The position numbers were made by a program, and so were the translations under genes. Below, piece by piece: positions 50,781 to 60,042 of a stretch of 64,000 nt of DNA. The number at the start of each line of letters is the position of its first letter. Position 1 is the stretch's first letter. The stretch is taken from positions 1-64,000 of the forward strand of contig JAEOUE010000197.1 in assembly GCA_016839515.1 (NCBI GenBank). The letters run 5' to 3'. Under the pieces are notes generated by a model. That model ran no database searches, had not been told where the DNA came from, and saw nothing but the letters and a program-made list of their open reading frames with translations. The stretch is from Candidatus Hodarchaeum mangrovi (GTDB lineage: Archaea > Asgardarchaeota > Heimdallarchaeia > Hodarchaeales > Hodarchaeaceae).

Positions 50781-52805
50781 ATGAATAAAATGTCAAATTT
50801 AGATGTATATGCGATTTCAAAGGAACTCCAAGCTCTTGTTGGATATAGAGTAGATAATATTTATCGTGATTCATCGGATAGTTTTTATTTGTTTAAATTT
50901 AAAGGAACTGGGAGTTTTAAAAATCCAATATTATTGATAGAACCAGGAGTCCGTTTTCATTTAACAGAATACAAACATGAAGTACCTCAGCGTCCAACGG
51001 AGAAGATTATGGCAGTAAGAAAACATTTAAAGGGTTCAGAATTAGTTAAAATTTGTCAAGTTGAATTTGATAGAATTATAGAGATGACATTGGTAGGAAA
51101 GCAGAAGTATCGAGTTTATGTTGAGCTTTTTGGGACAAAACCAAATTTTGTTATTGTGGGAGAGGAGAATAAGGTAATTTCAGCTTTGTGGTATAGAAAA
51201 ATGCGTCATCGCGATCTTTTACCAGGTAAGGAGTTTGAATTACCTCCAAGTAGTGGAAAGTCAATATTTCAACTTAGTCTTGAGGAATTAAAATCAAACC
51301 TAGCTTCCAGTGAATATCAAAACGAGGAAATTGTTAGAGTATTAGTACGTAAATTTGGGGGAGGAGGGGGCCTTATGGAAGAAATTTTATACAGAGCTGG
51401 GATTTTAAAATCAATTCACTGCTCTGAAATAACAGAAAAAGAAATTATGACTTTTTTATCTATTTTCAAAGAAATAGAAATAGAATTAATCAACTTAAAT
51501 CCTTCTGTAATTCTTGATAAAGACAATAAACCAGTTTTATATCAACCAATAACTCTAAGATCAATAGATGGTTTTTTAAGAAAGTTTGATACTTTTTCTG
51601 CTGCTATGGACTATTATTACTCTTCTACTCTTCCTCAGATTTCCACAAGTATAATATCAATTGATCGAAAGCGGAAAAAGATACTAGCAATAAAGGAGAA
51701 ACAGGAAAAAGCAATTAAAGAGTTTACAGCGAAGGAAATGAGATACAAATTGCTTGGAGACCGAATTTACGAGAATTTTCATTTAATTGATGATTTATTA
51801 AGTACAATAATGCAGGCACGTAAAAAGAATATATCCTGGGAGGAGATTATGAAAAAATTTGAAAGTGCAGGAACTCACAGCTTTCCTTCTTTGAAAATTC
51901 TCAAAGAAATAGTTCCCGAAAAAGGAAAAATTATTCTAATATTGGATTCAGAAGAAGTTGAAATCGATTTTCGAAAATCTGCTTCAAATATAGCTAATGA
52001 TTTCTATGAAAATGCCAAAAAAGTATCAAGGAAAATTGTACCAGCCCAAGAAGCTCTTGAAAAAACAATTGAGAGACTAAATAACCTATCAGAGGAACTT
52101 ACTATTCAAAAAGAAGCTGCATCGTTGAATTTAAAGAGACGAAAAAGAAAATGGTATGAAAAATTTCATTGGACTTATTCAAAAAATAATTTTCTAATTA
52201 TTGGAGGAAAAGATATTTCAGGAAATGAAGAGTTAGCTAAACGGCGATTAAATGAGACTGACCTATTTTTTCATGCTGAGCTTCAAGGTGCTCCTTATAC
52301 TATATTGAAACGAGAATCCAATGATTTGGATCCTTCAGAAGAAGACATTAAAACTGCTGCTCAATTAGCTGCTTGTTTTTCAAGTGGTTGGAAAGTTGGA
52401 TATGGTGCAGTAGATGTCTATTATGTAACTGGTTCAAATGTGAGTTTTTCAGCACCAAGTGGTGAATATATACCAAAGGGGGGAATAATGATTAAAGGAA
52501 CTAGGAATTATATCAGGGGAGTTGAATTAATTCTAGCAATCGGTATAGAATTTGATGAATATTCCGCTAGAATAATTTATGGAAATGAAGAAAAAATAAA
52601 ACTAGTAAGCCAAAATTACATTTTGATCAAACCTGGTTCCGAACCAAAAGGAAAATTAGCAAAAAAAATCCAAAAAGTCTTTATTGAGAATGCTAACTCA
52701 TCTGAAGAGCAAGCAAAAATACGTGCGATAGATTTGAACGAATTTGTTCACGCCATACCACATAATTCAGTGATCTATAATGTTTTCTTTTCTAAATCAG
52801 TCTAA
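50781..52805 (+). CDS. NFACT-family ribosome quality control protein (Rqc2/NEMF/RqcH-like)
   Basis: N-terminal NFACT-N domain (LDVYAISKELQALVGYRVDNI ... EPGVRFHLTE ... RPTEKIMAVRKHLKG), a central helical coiled-coil arm (about residues 285-465) and the C-terminal NFACT-R domain (KWYEKFHWTYSKNNFLIIGGKD ... DLFFHAELQGAPYTILK), all matching Rqc2/NEMF and bacterial RqcH. Such proteins bind stalled 60S/50S subunits and recruit tRNA for CAT tailing; archaeal members likely work with a proteasome. The 674 residues are full length. The last 9 bases overlap the convergent CBS gene. Confidence 0.92.
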   Translation: MNKMSNLDVYAISKELQALVGYRVDNIYRDSSDSFYLFKFKGTGSFKNPILLIEPGVRFHLTEYKHEVPQRPTEKIMAVRKHLKGSELVKICQVEFDRIIEMTLVGKQKYRVYVELFGTKPNFVIVGEENKVISALWYRKMRHRDLLPGKEFELPPSSGKSIFQLSLEELKSNLASSEYQNEEIVRVLVRKFGGGGGLMEEILYRAGILKSIHCSEITEKEIMTFLSIFKEIEIELINLNPSVILDKDNKPVLYQPITLRSIDGFLRKFDTFSAAMDYYYSSTLPQISTSIISIDRKRKKILAIKEKQEKAIKEFTAKEMRYKLLGDRIYENFHLIDDLLSTIMQARKKNISWEEIMKKFESAGTHSFPSLKILKEIVPEKGKIILILDSEEVEIDFRKSASNIANDFYENAKKVSRKIVPAQEALEKTIERLNNLSEELTIQKEAASLNLKRRKRKWYEKFHWTYSKNNFLIIGGKDISGNEELAKRRLNETDLFFHAELQGAPYTILKRESNDLDPSEEDIKTAAQLAACFSSGWKVGYGAVDVYYVTGSNVSFSAPSGEYIPKGGIMIKGTRNYIRGVELILAIGIEFDEYSARIIYGNEEKIKLVSQNYILIKPGSEPKGKLAKKIQKVFIENANSSEEQAKIRAIDLNEFVHAIPHNSVIYNVFFSKSV

Positions 52806-53429
52806 ATCTTCATTAGAGGTGTCATCCTCAAGATTTGCTTTTATACAATCCGAACATAATGTATAACCATTAGTTACATTTAGAAATTCGGAATAATTAC
52901 CACAATCATCACAAAAGCCTTTAAGTTTTGGGTATTCTAATTCATTTGTTGTATTTTCTATTAAAAGTTGTTCTAGTCTAATTCTCATAAGACCAGGTGC
53001 AAATTTTAAAATATCATTAGTTGACACTATTCCAAGTGGTTTGGATAAATCATTGTTTTCAACAACAAGAATTCGTTCAATATTTCGTTTAGCCATATAT
53101 AACATACAATTCTCCAATGTTTCATCAGATGAAACATAAGCAATTGGATGGGTCATCACATCTTCAACTAAAATTATGCCAGGATCAAGAGCACAGCCAA
53201 CAACTCGATTTATAATATCACCTTTGGTAATAATTCCTAGGATCTGTTCATTTTTTATGACTACTGATCCTACATTATGTTCTTTCATTAGTTTAGCAGC
53301 TTCTGCAACGGGTTGATTTCTTGGCATTGAAATAATCCTAGATTCTTTTTTTAGTAAATGCTTAATTATTACCTCATTTTCTCTTTGAATCACAGTATAA
53401 AGACACTCCTTGATTTCATGATAACTCAT
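52797..53429 (-). CDS. CBS-domain protein with C-terminal zinc ribbon
   Basis: Two CBS motifs: residues about 30-80 (VAEAAKLMKEHNVGSVVIKN ... GIITKGDI) and 88-145 (MTHPIAYVSSDETLENCMLY ... LGIVSTNDIL). The C-terminal 35 residues hold CDDC ... CSDC, a zinc ribbon. CBS pairs bind adenosine nucleotides and act as energy or ligand sensors. No adjacent target gene, so its regulated partner is not evident. It begins ATG 53429. Confidence 0.85.
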   Translation of the reverse strand: MSYHEIKECLYTVIQRENEVIIKHLLKKESRIISMPRNQPVAEAAKLMKEHNVGSVVIKNEQILGIITKGDIINRVVGCALDPGIILVEDVMTHPIAYVSSDETLENCMLYMAKRNIERILVVENNDLSKPLGIVSTNDILKFAPGLMRIRLEQLLIENTTNELEYPKLKGFCDDCGNYSEFLNVTNGYTLCSDCIKANLEDDTSNEDLD

Positions 53430-53825
53430 CGTAAAAATATAATAGTTTTAATCCCAAAAAAAGGTTTGCATCTATTGTCAACATCTGGACTAATTTTGGT
53501 TATTTGATATAATACTATTGTAATACTTAAAATATTTGAATTATTAATGTTCACAATATAAAGAAAGACATAAAGAAGGTAAAAAGTTGAAAATTTAATC
53601 AAAGAAGGGTCAAAACTATGTGAAGTACCATTTAAATACTGTATTTTAAAATAAGATATTATTTTTATTCAAAAAATAAACGAAAATGTATTAAATTTAT
53701 CATTTTTAATAATATGGTAAAAAAAATATCTTCATGAATGAAATGACCCATTAGATTATTAAAAACTATTCTCATTTGCTATTATAACTTGATTGATATG
53801 ATATTTAATTTTAAGATTTCATCAG
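53430..53825. other. Intergenic region, about 396 bp
   Basis: Very AT-rich. Contains TTTAAATACTG and several A/T runs, plausible as the CBS gene promoter and the polD transcript terminator. No ORF, repeat or structured RNA visible. Confidence 0.35.
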
Positions 53826-56800
53826 TTAGAAAAGAGTTGTAGGACGTAATCCAATCTCAAATACCTGACGCTTATTTATTTCTAGTAATTTTATCCAAGA
53901 GTCTAAATATTGCGAAATACTTGAAGCATAATTTTCTTCTAGTTGCGTTATAATTTGTGTGTATCGCAATACCCAGCCTTCAGAAAGAGTTAACCCGATC
54001 TTTTCTTGTCCACAGGATGAACATTTACCTGATAGAGGGATACGTCGGAAGTTTCGGTTACATCTTAGACATCTAAAAGGTTGAGAGAAGAATTTTTCTA
54101 AAGAAGAGTTATATTTTTCTAAAAAATCGTTTTCTAATATTTTTTCAACAAACTCACTCTCTTGAGTACCCTGAATTTTTTTAAGGATTGAAAGACTTGA
54201 TTGAATCTTTGAAATAAGTTTACTCTGTTTAAGCGGATTACTAATATTAAATCCTGAGATGTTGTCAATCTTATGAATTTTTGGATAAGAGTAATTTAAA
54301 TTAGAAATTTTGTAGACCAGAAGATCTTTTTTGGTAGGATTACTTTTTAATTCTCTGAAAAATAGTAGATTCATAGGAATGGATTCACTCATTGCATAGA
54401 ATGACAAATCTTCCCAAGAATCTGGCATATTCAAAACCATAGGGACATCCATTGTTCCCCCTCTAGTAGTGGGAATAAATTCTTCAGAAAAATTAATTAA
54501 AACATCAAGTAGAAGAGTAAACGAGTCTATGTCTCCATTACAGTTACGTCCCTTTAATTTATGCCAAACTGGATGTGCATAAAGAACATCAGTTGTGGTA
54601 GAACCAATAATTCGTCCGATCACTCCAACCTTAGAAAAAGGGGAAATTCCGACAATCAAAGAACCCATTAGATCTTGGAAGGATTTTAATCTGAAATAGG
54701 CTGGCAAATCGTAAAATTCAGTTAATTCATCATCAATAAATTTAGTTAGTTTTAAAAGAAATTTTTCAGATGACTTACTAATAATAACATCATATGGAAA
54801 GAGTTCTATTAATTGATTTTCATTTTCTAGCTGCTTTCCTTCAATATCATGGTCATAACCAAGACGGATAAGATCTTCAATCGATGTTCCTACTTCCAGA
54901 GGTTTGAAACATAATAAGGGGGCATTTGTAGTATCAAACCGACTAGTTCCATCTTTATAGACATATATATCATGTCTTGCTCTCAAAACACCTTTGTTGA
55001 GATTCTCTGGAATTTTATTTTTAGTATTAAGATAAGAAACCGCTTTAAATTTTTCTAAATTTGAAATATCACTTTTATTTACCTTTAGCAGTTCCTCAAA
55101 GGCTACAGAATGTGGTTTAGAAGGAACACCATAATTTCCACATACAGGACAATTTTTTGTTTCAAAAGTATGGTTATTTCTGCACAAAAGTTTTTGAGTT
55201 GTTTCTTGATTACAGTCTGGGCAGTAAACATAATAAACTGTTTTTTGACAGGACGAACAGTATCGGTTCGAAAGGTTAAGAATTACTGCCTTTTCTTTTA
55301 TTACTTTTAATAAATTTCTTTGAGACCCTCCTAAGGATCCGATGGGAAAAAGAACGTGAGATGGAGGATTTATATGACGAGGTTCAGCTTTTTCTACTCG
55401 AACTATCTGAGTACCAAGTCTACGTTTTGATTTTGATCTTATTGGTACTCCGATTAATTTAGATACAATTTCCTCAGTCTCATCCTCAATGGAGAGATTA
55501 TTTATTATTTGATCTAAATCAAGATTTTCATCTTTTAAACGAGTTAAAATGTGCTGAAAATTATCAAATTCAATCCTTTCATTACTAACAGAAAAAGGAA
55601 CACCTAAAAAACTTAGAATCCTTTTCATTTCATCATTATTGGGAATTTTTGGTTCTTCATTCTTAATAATATGGTCTAATAAAAGAATTAAATCACTAAT
55701 AGCTATATTATTCCAATTAAAAGAAAATTTAGGGTGCAAAGGCACTTTTGTTAATTTAGATATCAAATAAACTTTTTCAGGATTCAATTTAAAGACTGAT
55801 GGATTATCAAGACAACTTTTTAAAATATTGAAGTCAACAGATAAAGCTCGTGCTAAATTTTGAATCGAACCAAATTTCCTTATTGAGGCATTAATCACCT
55901 CCATTGCCCACCATTCCTCGGTCCAGGAAGATATATCAAAAGCTTCCTGATCAGGAATATCATCAGGACAAAGTAATAATTCTCCTAATTCCCAGATTTG
56001 TATGATTCTATTTTCATATTCTTTAAATGTTTCAATATTGTCAATCCGTACTAAAGAGCCATCTTCAATTGTTACTAAAGGACCTGTTAAACTAGAAACA
56101 GGAAGTGTTATTAAATTTCGTTCTATTAAGTCAATTTTTATTGACGTTCCTGGCGAAATGATTTTTAAAAGCATCATTGTCGCTGGATTTACACCAACTG
56201 AACCAAATCCAGTATTACGTGTGCGTCCATACCTTAATTGAAACCCCCCTGGACCAGATGATTTTGATAACAATGGTTGAGTACCTCGAATTTCTCGATC
56301 ACCAAAAACTAGTTTATTCTTTTTTACAAAATGAAAACTTCTATCTAACCAGTTCCATTCTGGAATTTCAGCTAAAATTTTATATCGAGTAATCAGGTTT
56401 ATATTATCCATAAAACGTTCTAATGCTACACACATTCCCATTCTTAATTGGTTTGATAGAGGTGGAAGATTTCTATATTTAACAACCTCAATTCTTTCAT
56501 AGGATTCACCTGAGATTTCAATACCAATATTTTGGAGTATTAATTTCGCTAAATCCTTTTTCAAATCAGGAATTCGATCACTTAGCTCATAATAAAGCTC
56601 TAATTCCTCAATATATCTTCCTATCATTTCAGGTGTAGCGTTAAATCGATTTAGATGCAAGATTCTGCGTAGGTAATCCGCAATTAGAACAACTAATCCT
56701 ATTACTTCCCCAGGGACATAACGAATAGTATTGGAAAAAAAAATTGTCAAATGTGAAGTCTTTTCTGAAATAGCTATTTTTGGAATAGCCTCTTCGGGAA

Positions 56801-57146
56801 CAGAAATCAATCCTTGACTTAAGATAACACATGCGCTTTGGAGTGCAATTAGAATTAGCTCCTCTCGAGGCAATTTTAAATAATAACCGTTTACTATCTG
56901 TTTGGCTATTTCTGCTGCAAGTAAAAGTGAGTTCTCATGGAAAACGATGTTTGATGGCAAATTTTCTTCTAAACCAGCAATATTTATGATTGAGGAAATT
57001 CTTAACTTTACAGAATATGTTATTATCGATTCTACGTTACATCTTGGGTCATATTTCCGATTTCGTGCTTGTTGTGCTAAAGAAAATTGATTGTTCAATG
57101 ATTTTTTTATCTGTGTAACATAATTGGTGAATTCTGGAAAAATCAT
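53826..57146 (-). CDS. polC: DNA polymerase II (PolD) large subunit DP2, with divergent active-site motifs
   Basis: DP2 hallmarks are present: LRYGRTRNTGFGSVGVNPATM (residues about 300-320), PPSHVLFPIGSLGGSQ, zinc fingers CSSCQKT/CPDC/CPVCG and a C-terminal one (CLRCNRN ... CSSCG), and the barrel motif NCNGDIDS. Residue count (1106) is a little short of the usual 1130-1270 and there is no intein. Two catalytic motifs deviate: the conserved NCDGDxD reads NCNGDID, and the GRPEKAKxRKM loop reads VRVEKAEPRHI. Overlaps the upstream pilin-like gene by 4 bases (ATGA). DP1 (small subunit) is not in this window. Confidence 0.9.
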   Translation of the reverse strand: MIFPEFTNYVTQIKKSLNNQFSLAQQARNRKYDPRCNVESIITYSVKLRISSIINIAGLEENLPSNIVFHENSLLLAAEIAKQIVNGYYLKLPREELILIALQSACVILSQGLISVPEEAIPKIAISEKTSHLTIFFSNTIRYVPGEVIGLVVLIADYLRRILHLNRFNATPEMIGRYIEELELYYELSDRIPDLKKDLAKLILQNIGIEISGESYERIEVVKYRNLPPLSNQLRMGMCVALERFMDNINLITRYKILAEIPEWNWLDRSFHFVKKNKLVFGDREIRGTQPLLSKSSGPGGFQLRYGRTRNTGFGSVGVNPATMMLLKIISPGTSIKIDLIERNLITLPVSSLTGPLVTIEDGSLVRIDNIETFKEYENRIIQIWELGELLLCPDDIPDQEAFDISSWTEEWWAMEVINASIRKFGSIQNLARALSVDFNILKSCLDNPSVFKLNPEKVYLISKLTKVPLHPKFSFNWNNIAISDLILLLDHIIKNEEPKIPNNDEMKRILSFLGVPFSVSNERIEFDNFQHILTRLKDENLDLDQIINNLSIEDETEEIVSKLIGVPIRSKSKRRLGTQIVRVEKAEPRHINPPSHVLFPIGSLGGSQRNLLKVIKEKAVILNLSNRYCSSCQKTVYYVYCPDCNQETTQKLLCRNNHTFETKNCPVCGNYGVPSKPHSVAFEELLKVNKSDISNLEKFKAVSYLNTKNKIPENLNKGVLRARHDIYVYKDGTSRFDTTNAPLLCFKPLEVGTSIEDLIRLGYDHDIEGKQLENENQLIELFPYDVIISKSSEKFLLKLTKFIDDELTEFYDLPAYFRLKSFQDLMGSLIVGISPFSKVGVIGRIIGSTTTDVLYAHPVWHKLKGRNCNGDIDSFTLLLDVLINFSEEFIPTTRGGTMDVPMVLNMPDSWEDLSFYAMSESIPMNLLFFRELKSNPTKKDLLVYKISNLNYSYPKIHKIDNISGFNISNPLKQSKLISKIQSSLSILKKIQGTQESEFVEKILENDFLEKYNSSLEKFFSQPFRCLRCNRNFRRIPLSGKCSSCGQEKIGLTLSEGWVLRYTQIITQLEENYASSISQYLDSWIKLLEINKRQVFEIGLRPTTLF

Positions 57147-57850
57147 GAAAGAATCCTAATCCCATTAGGTAAAGTTACGTTAAGTATACCAATATTATTT
57201 ATTGAAGTAAGTTTATCGAAATAGAACACTCCAGTTTGGTTTAAATATGGATTGGGTATCAATGGTATAGTTCCATTTAAAATAAAGATACTATAGGGAT
57301 TTGTTGGCTGAAAAGATTCTCTTCGTTTACTAAAAATAAAGATCTGATTATCAAATACTTCAACACGAGCATGGAATACTAAATTAAATATCTCTTCTAT
57401 AGTTAGGGAAGTCGTCAAGCTTGTTAATTTTAATTTAAAGTTTGCTGAAACTTCACTAGAATAAATATTTCCATTGGTCACATTTGTATATGGTGGTTGT
57501 TTTGCATTCATTTGAAAAGTTTCTTCAATAAATGAGAATTCCGCTAGTATACCTCTGGTTATTGCCAAATATTCTAAATTTTTCAAAAAATCTTTAATAG
57601 ACAGTTTAGCATTTTCTTGAGACATTCCTGAGTTATTTTGCGTGTATTTGGATAAAATATATTCTAAAAAGTTTTGAATTTCCCTTTTAGAGTCGAAATA
57701 TGGTTCTGAGAGAGATTCTCTATTAAATTCAAGTTGATTTACTTGTATGTTCATTAAAGCTGCAGCCATTGAAACAATATAAATCGCTATAAGCATTGTT
57801 GCTAAAATAAACATTTGCCCCTGTCTTGATTTATTAAATAACTTCTGCAT
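57143..57850 (-). CDS. Type IV prepilin-like protein
   Basis: The N-terminus NKSRQG|QMFILATMLIAIYIV is a class III-type signal: a short basic region, a Gly-Gln cleavage site and a hydrophobic helix. The rest (about 200 residues) is a beta-rich extracellular domain. It follows the previous gene by one base and overlaps DP2 by 4 bases. Likely a minor pilin processed by the A24 peptidase. No family named. Confidence 0.65.
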   Translation of the reverse strand: MQKLFNKSRQGQMFILATMLIAIYIVSMAAALMNIQVNQLEFNRESLSEPYFDSKREIQNFLEYILSKYTQNNSGMSQENAKLSIKDFLKNLEYLAITRGILAEFSFIEETFQMNAKQPPYTNVTNGNIYSSEVSANFKLKLTSLTTSLTIEEIFNLVFHARVEVFDNQIFIFSKRRESFQPTNPYSIFILNGTIPLIPNPYLNQTGVFYFDKLTSINNIGILNVTLPNGIRILS

Positions 57851-58363
57851 CTATATTTTCTCCCATAAATAAAGTTTAACTAAATAGCCATTCTGAAATT
57901 GACCATATTCTGCAGATGTGTATGATCCAAGATGATAATTAATAATTACTCCCTCTCCTCCAGTTTGAAGTGCTGCAATATCTGCAGCTGAGCCTAAAAT
58001 CGTGTTATATGAATCAGAAGGCACTCCATTGACTAAATCATGAGCAATAAGTATAAAACCATAATTATCACTCAAAATAGAAGTAATATAGGCATCTAGA
58101 AGACTAAGAAAATAGGTTGCTTCATCTGAATAAATAGGATTGAATTTAAGATAAATAGAAGGTCTAAGATAGCCTGCTTCGTCAGCTGTGCTTAAAATGT
58201 CATAGCCAGTTCGATCTAGAAATTTATATGATTGAGGAGGATTTAAGCTTTGGTCCGCAGCATTAATAAGCAATAGAGCGAGAACTAACATTAAAGAAAC
58301 AGCTACCAATGTTTCAGCAATTTGTAACTGACCACGCTGTCTCCTTTTTTTTAAATATTTCAT
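57851..58363 (-). CDS. Type IV prepilin-like protein
   Basis: MKYLKKRRQRG|QLQIAETLVAVSLMLVLALLLIN gives a basic start, a KR-rich Gly-Gln site and a hydrophobic helix; the remainder is an alpha/beta extracellular domain of about 135 residues. The ORF track starts at GTG 58372, but ATG 58363, preceded by GGAGTGAG and directly abutting the upstream stop, is supported. Likely a pilin subunit of the adjoining secretion system. Confidence 0.7.
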   Translation of the reverse strand: MKYLKKRRQRGQLQIAETLVAVSLMLVLALLLINAADQSLNPPQSYKFLDRTGYDILSTADEAGYLRPSIYLKFNPIYSDEATYFLSLLDAYITSILSDNYGFILIAHDLVNGVPSDSYNTILGSAADIAALQTGGEGVIINYHLGSYTSAEYGQFQNGYLVKLYLWEKI

Positions 58364-58364
58364 T

Positions 58365-59537
58365 TTACTCACTCCAAAGAGTTATTTGACATCGCATTAA
58401 TAAACCACGGACAATCACAGGATAAGTTTTACTCAATAAAGCTTTGATTCTAATATTATCACTTATATGACCCAAAGTATTATAATACTGTCCTTGTTCC
58501 TCTGTTTTATCCAAAATAGCTGGATAAGTTCCAATACCAACTCTATAATAATCCGTATATTGTGAAATACTAAGAAGTATGACAAGGCCAGTTTCTGGTA
58601 GTAATATTGTTTCATTTCCATCCCAAGATATAGACCCTAAATCTAGAAAATGTGATGAATATGAATGTAATGTATCTTTGTAGATTATCGAAATGAAATG
58701 ATTAACAGGTGTATCTGTTGTAGGTAAAGTATCGCTTACAAGCAAAGCTGAAGAATTAATGCCACCTCCCCAAATAGTCGTACTTGAAGAAGATCCGATA
58801 AAAGCTTGAGGAAAAACAGAGTCTATGCTTCCCCAATTTACACCCCAAAGAACACCTGTCTCGGCTACTACCAAGATGACATGTTGTCCATCTGGATCAT
58901 TAAAATGCGGAATCTCATACGTATAAGAACTCCCTCCAGTAGAATTCGTGAGTAGATCCTCTCCGTATAGCAATTGTGCATCTTTTAAGTTAACAACTAT
59001 TACTTTAGAATTAGCTTTAGGGATTGGAGTATTGTAAGGATTTGTAACAACAAATTCTACTCTATTATGGGTTTGATTTACACTGATTAGAGTAAGAGAT
59101 ATCTTTAGGCTTTGTTGAAGGGAGATTTGAAATTCTCTCTTTCCAGATAATTTTATAACATCTTTCAAAGTTTCATAATCATAATTATTCATTCCAGAGA
59201 TAGTAGAAATTCCCGTTCCACTAATAAGACGAGCAATTTTGGCAGCATCCAGAGCAAAATATCCATAATAATGACTAGTGGCTAAACCGAAATTATTAGG
59301 TAAATTTTTTAGATATCCCCAATCATCTGTTCCTGATTCCTGTAATATCATACGGCTAAAATTGTCGAGATCATCATATGAGATTGTCCCTACATCAGTA
59401 CGATTAATATTAGATTGAATGTTAATTATAATAAGGAGTAATTGTGAAAGCATTAACAAGAAAAGGAAAAGACTGATGACAAAGTCCACAGCTCTCATTT
59501 GTCCTTTTCGTTTTTTGTTTAAAAGTTGAAATATCAT
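58365..59537 (-). CDS. Large type IV prepilin-like/secreted protein
   Basis: The N-terminus MIFQLLNKKRKG|QMRAVDFVISLFLFLLMLSQ matches the [KR]G|Q prepilin pattern; the remaining 350 residues are beta-rich and Ser/Thr/Gly-rich (TLPTTDTPVNHF, SSSSTTIWGGG), consistent with an exposed adhesin domain. Unusually large for a pilin, so it may be a tip or minor pilin. Second to the coiled-coil gene in the operon. Confidence 0.65.
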   Translation of the reverse strand: MIFQLLNKKRKGQMRAVDFVISLFLFLLMLSQLLLIIINIQSNINRTDVGTISYDDLDNFSRMILQESGTDDWGYLKNLPNNFGLATSHYYGYFALDAAKIARLISGTGISTISGMNNYDYETLKDVIKLSGKREFQISLQQSLKISLTLISVNQTHNRVEFVVTNPYNTPIPKANSKVIVVNLKDAQLLYGEDLLTNSTGGSSYTYEIPHFNDPDGQHVILVVAETGVLWGVNWGSIDSVFPQAFIGSSSSTTIWGGGINSSALLVSDTLPTTDTPVNHFISIIYKDTLHSYSSHFLDLGSISWDGNETILLPETGLVILLSISQYTDYYRVGIGTYPAILDKTEEQGQYYNTLGHISDNIRIKALLSKTYPVIVRGLLMRCQITLWSE

Positions 59538-59579
59538 TTATGCTTCCCATCATATTGTGATAATTTGTTAATTAACATC

Positions 59580-60026
59580 CTAAGAAATATCATCGGTTGA
59601 TCCAACATTAGAAACTTCTAGCTGAATTACAATTTCCTCCAATTTATCCTTTAATTCAAGTAAGGTGGTTTCTAATTCAGTTAGCTGTAATCCTTTCTCT
59701 AAAAGAGTTGTTGCTTGAGCAATTAACTCATCTGCTTTTTCAGCTTTCTCTGATCTTATATTTGAAGTGATCTCTGATAGTGTATTCACTTTTAAAGTTA
59801 ATTCAGAGATATTTTTTTCCATAATTCCTAATCTTCCTTCAATTGGTGCAAAATCGACTTCTACAGGGCCAACTGCAACATTAGGAGCTGAAGAAGAGAT
59901 TGGTTTTGGTAATGAACCCCCTGAACCCATGCCTTGGACAAGTAGAAATTCCATATTAGTAAGTTTGTCTTCCAAACTAGATATTTTTTCTAATATTTCT
60001 GTTAATACCTTTTCATCTTTACCCAT
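59580..60026 (-). CDS. Small cytosolic coiled-coil protein of the pilus operon
   Basis: No signal peptide. Residues 1-28 and 75-145 are coiled-coil (LTEILEKISSLEDKLTNMEFL; LQLTELETTLLELKDKLEEI), joined by a Gly/Pro-rich linker (GMGSGGSLPKPISSS). Perfect GGTGAT ribosome site upstream. It lies between the T2SF proteins and the pilins; it may bridge membrane platform and ATPase, analogous to FlaC/D/E, but no homology is claimed. Confidence 0.6.
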   Translation of the reverse strand: MGKDEKVLTEILEKISSLEDKLTNMEFLLVQGMGSGGSLPKPISSSAPNVAVGPVEVDFAPIEGRLGIMEKNISELTLKVNTLSEITSNIRSEKAEKADELIAQATTLLEKGLQLTELETTLLELKDKLEEIVIQLEVSNVGSTDDIS

Positions 60027-60042
60027 TATATCACCATTTATC

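Noticed and set aside
53815-53826. CTGATGA on the minus strand after the DP2 stop, similar to a C/D box
   Set aside because: The base before TGATGA is C rather than purine and no D box follows; only one element is present.
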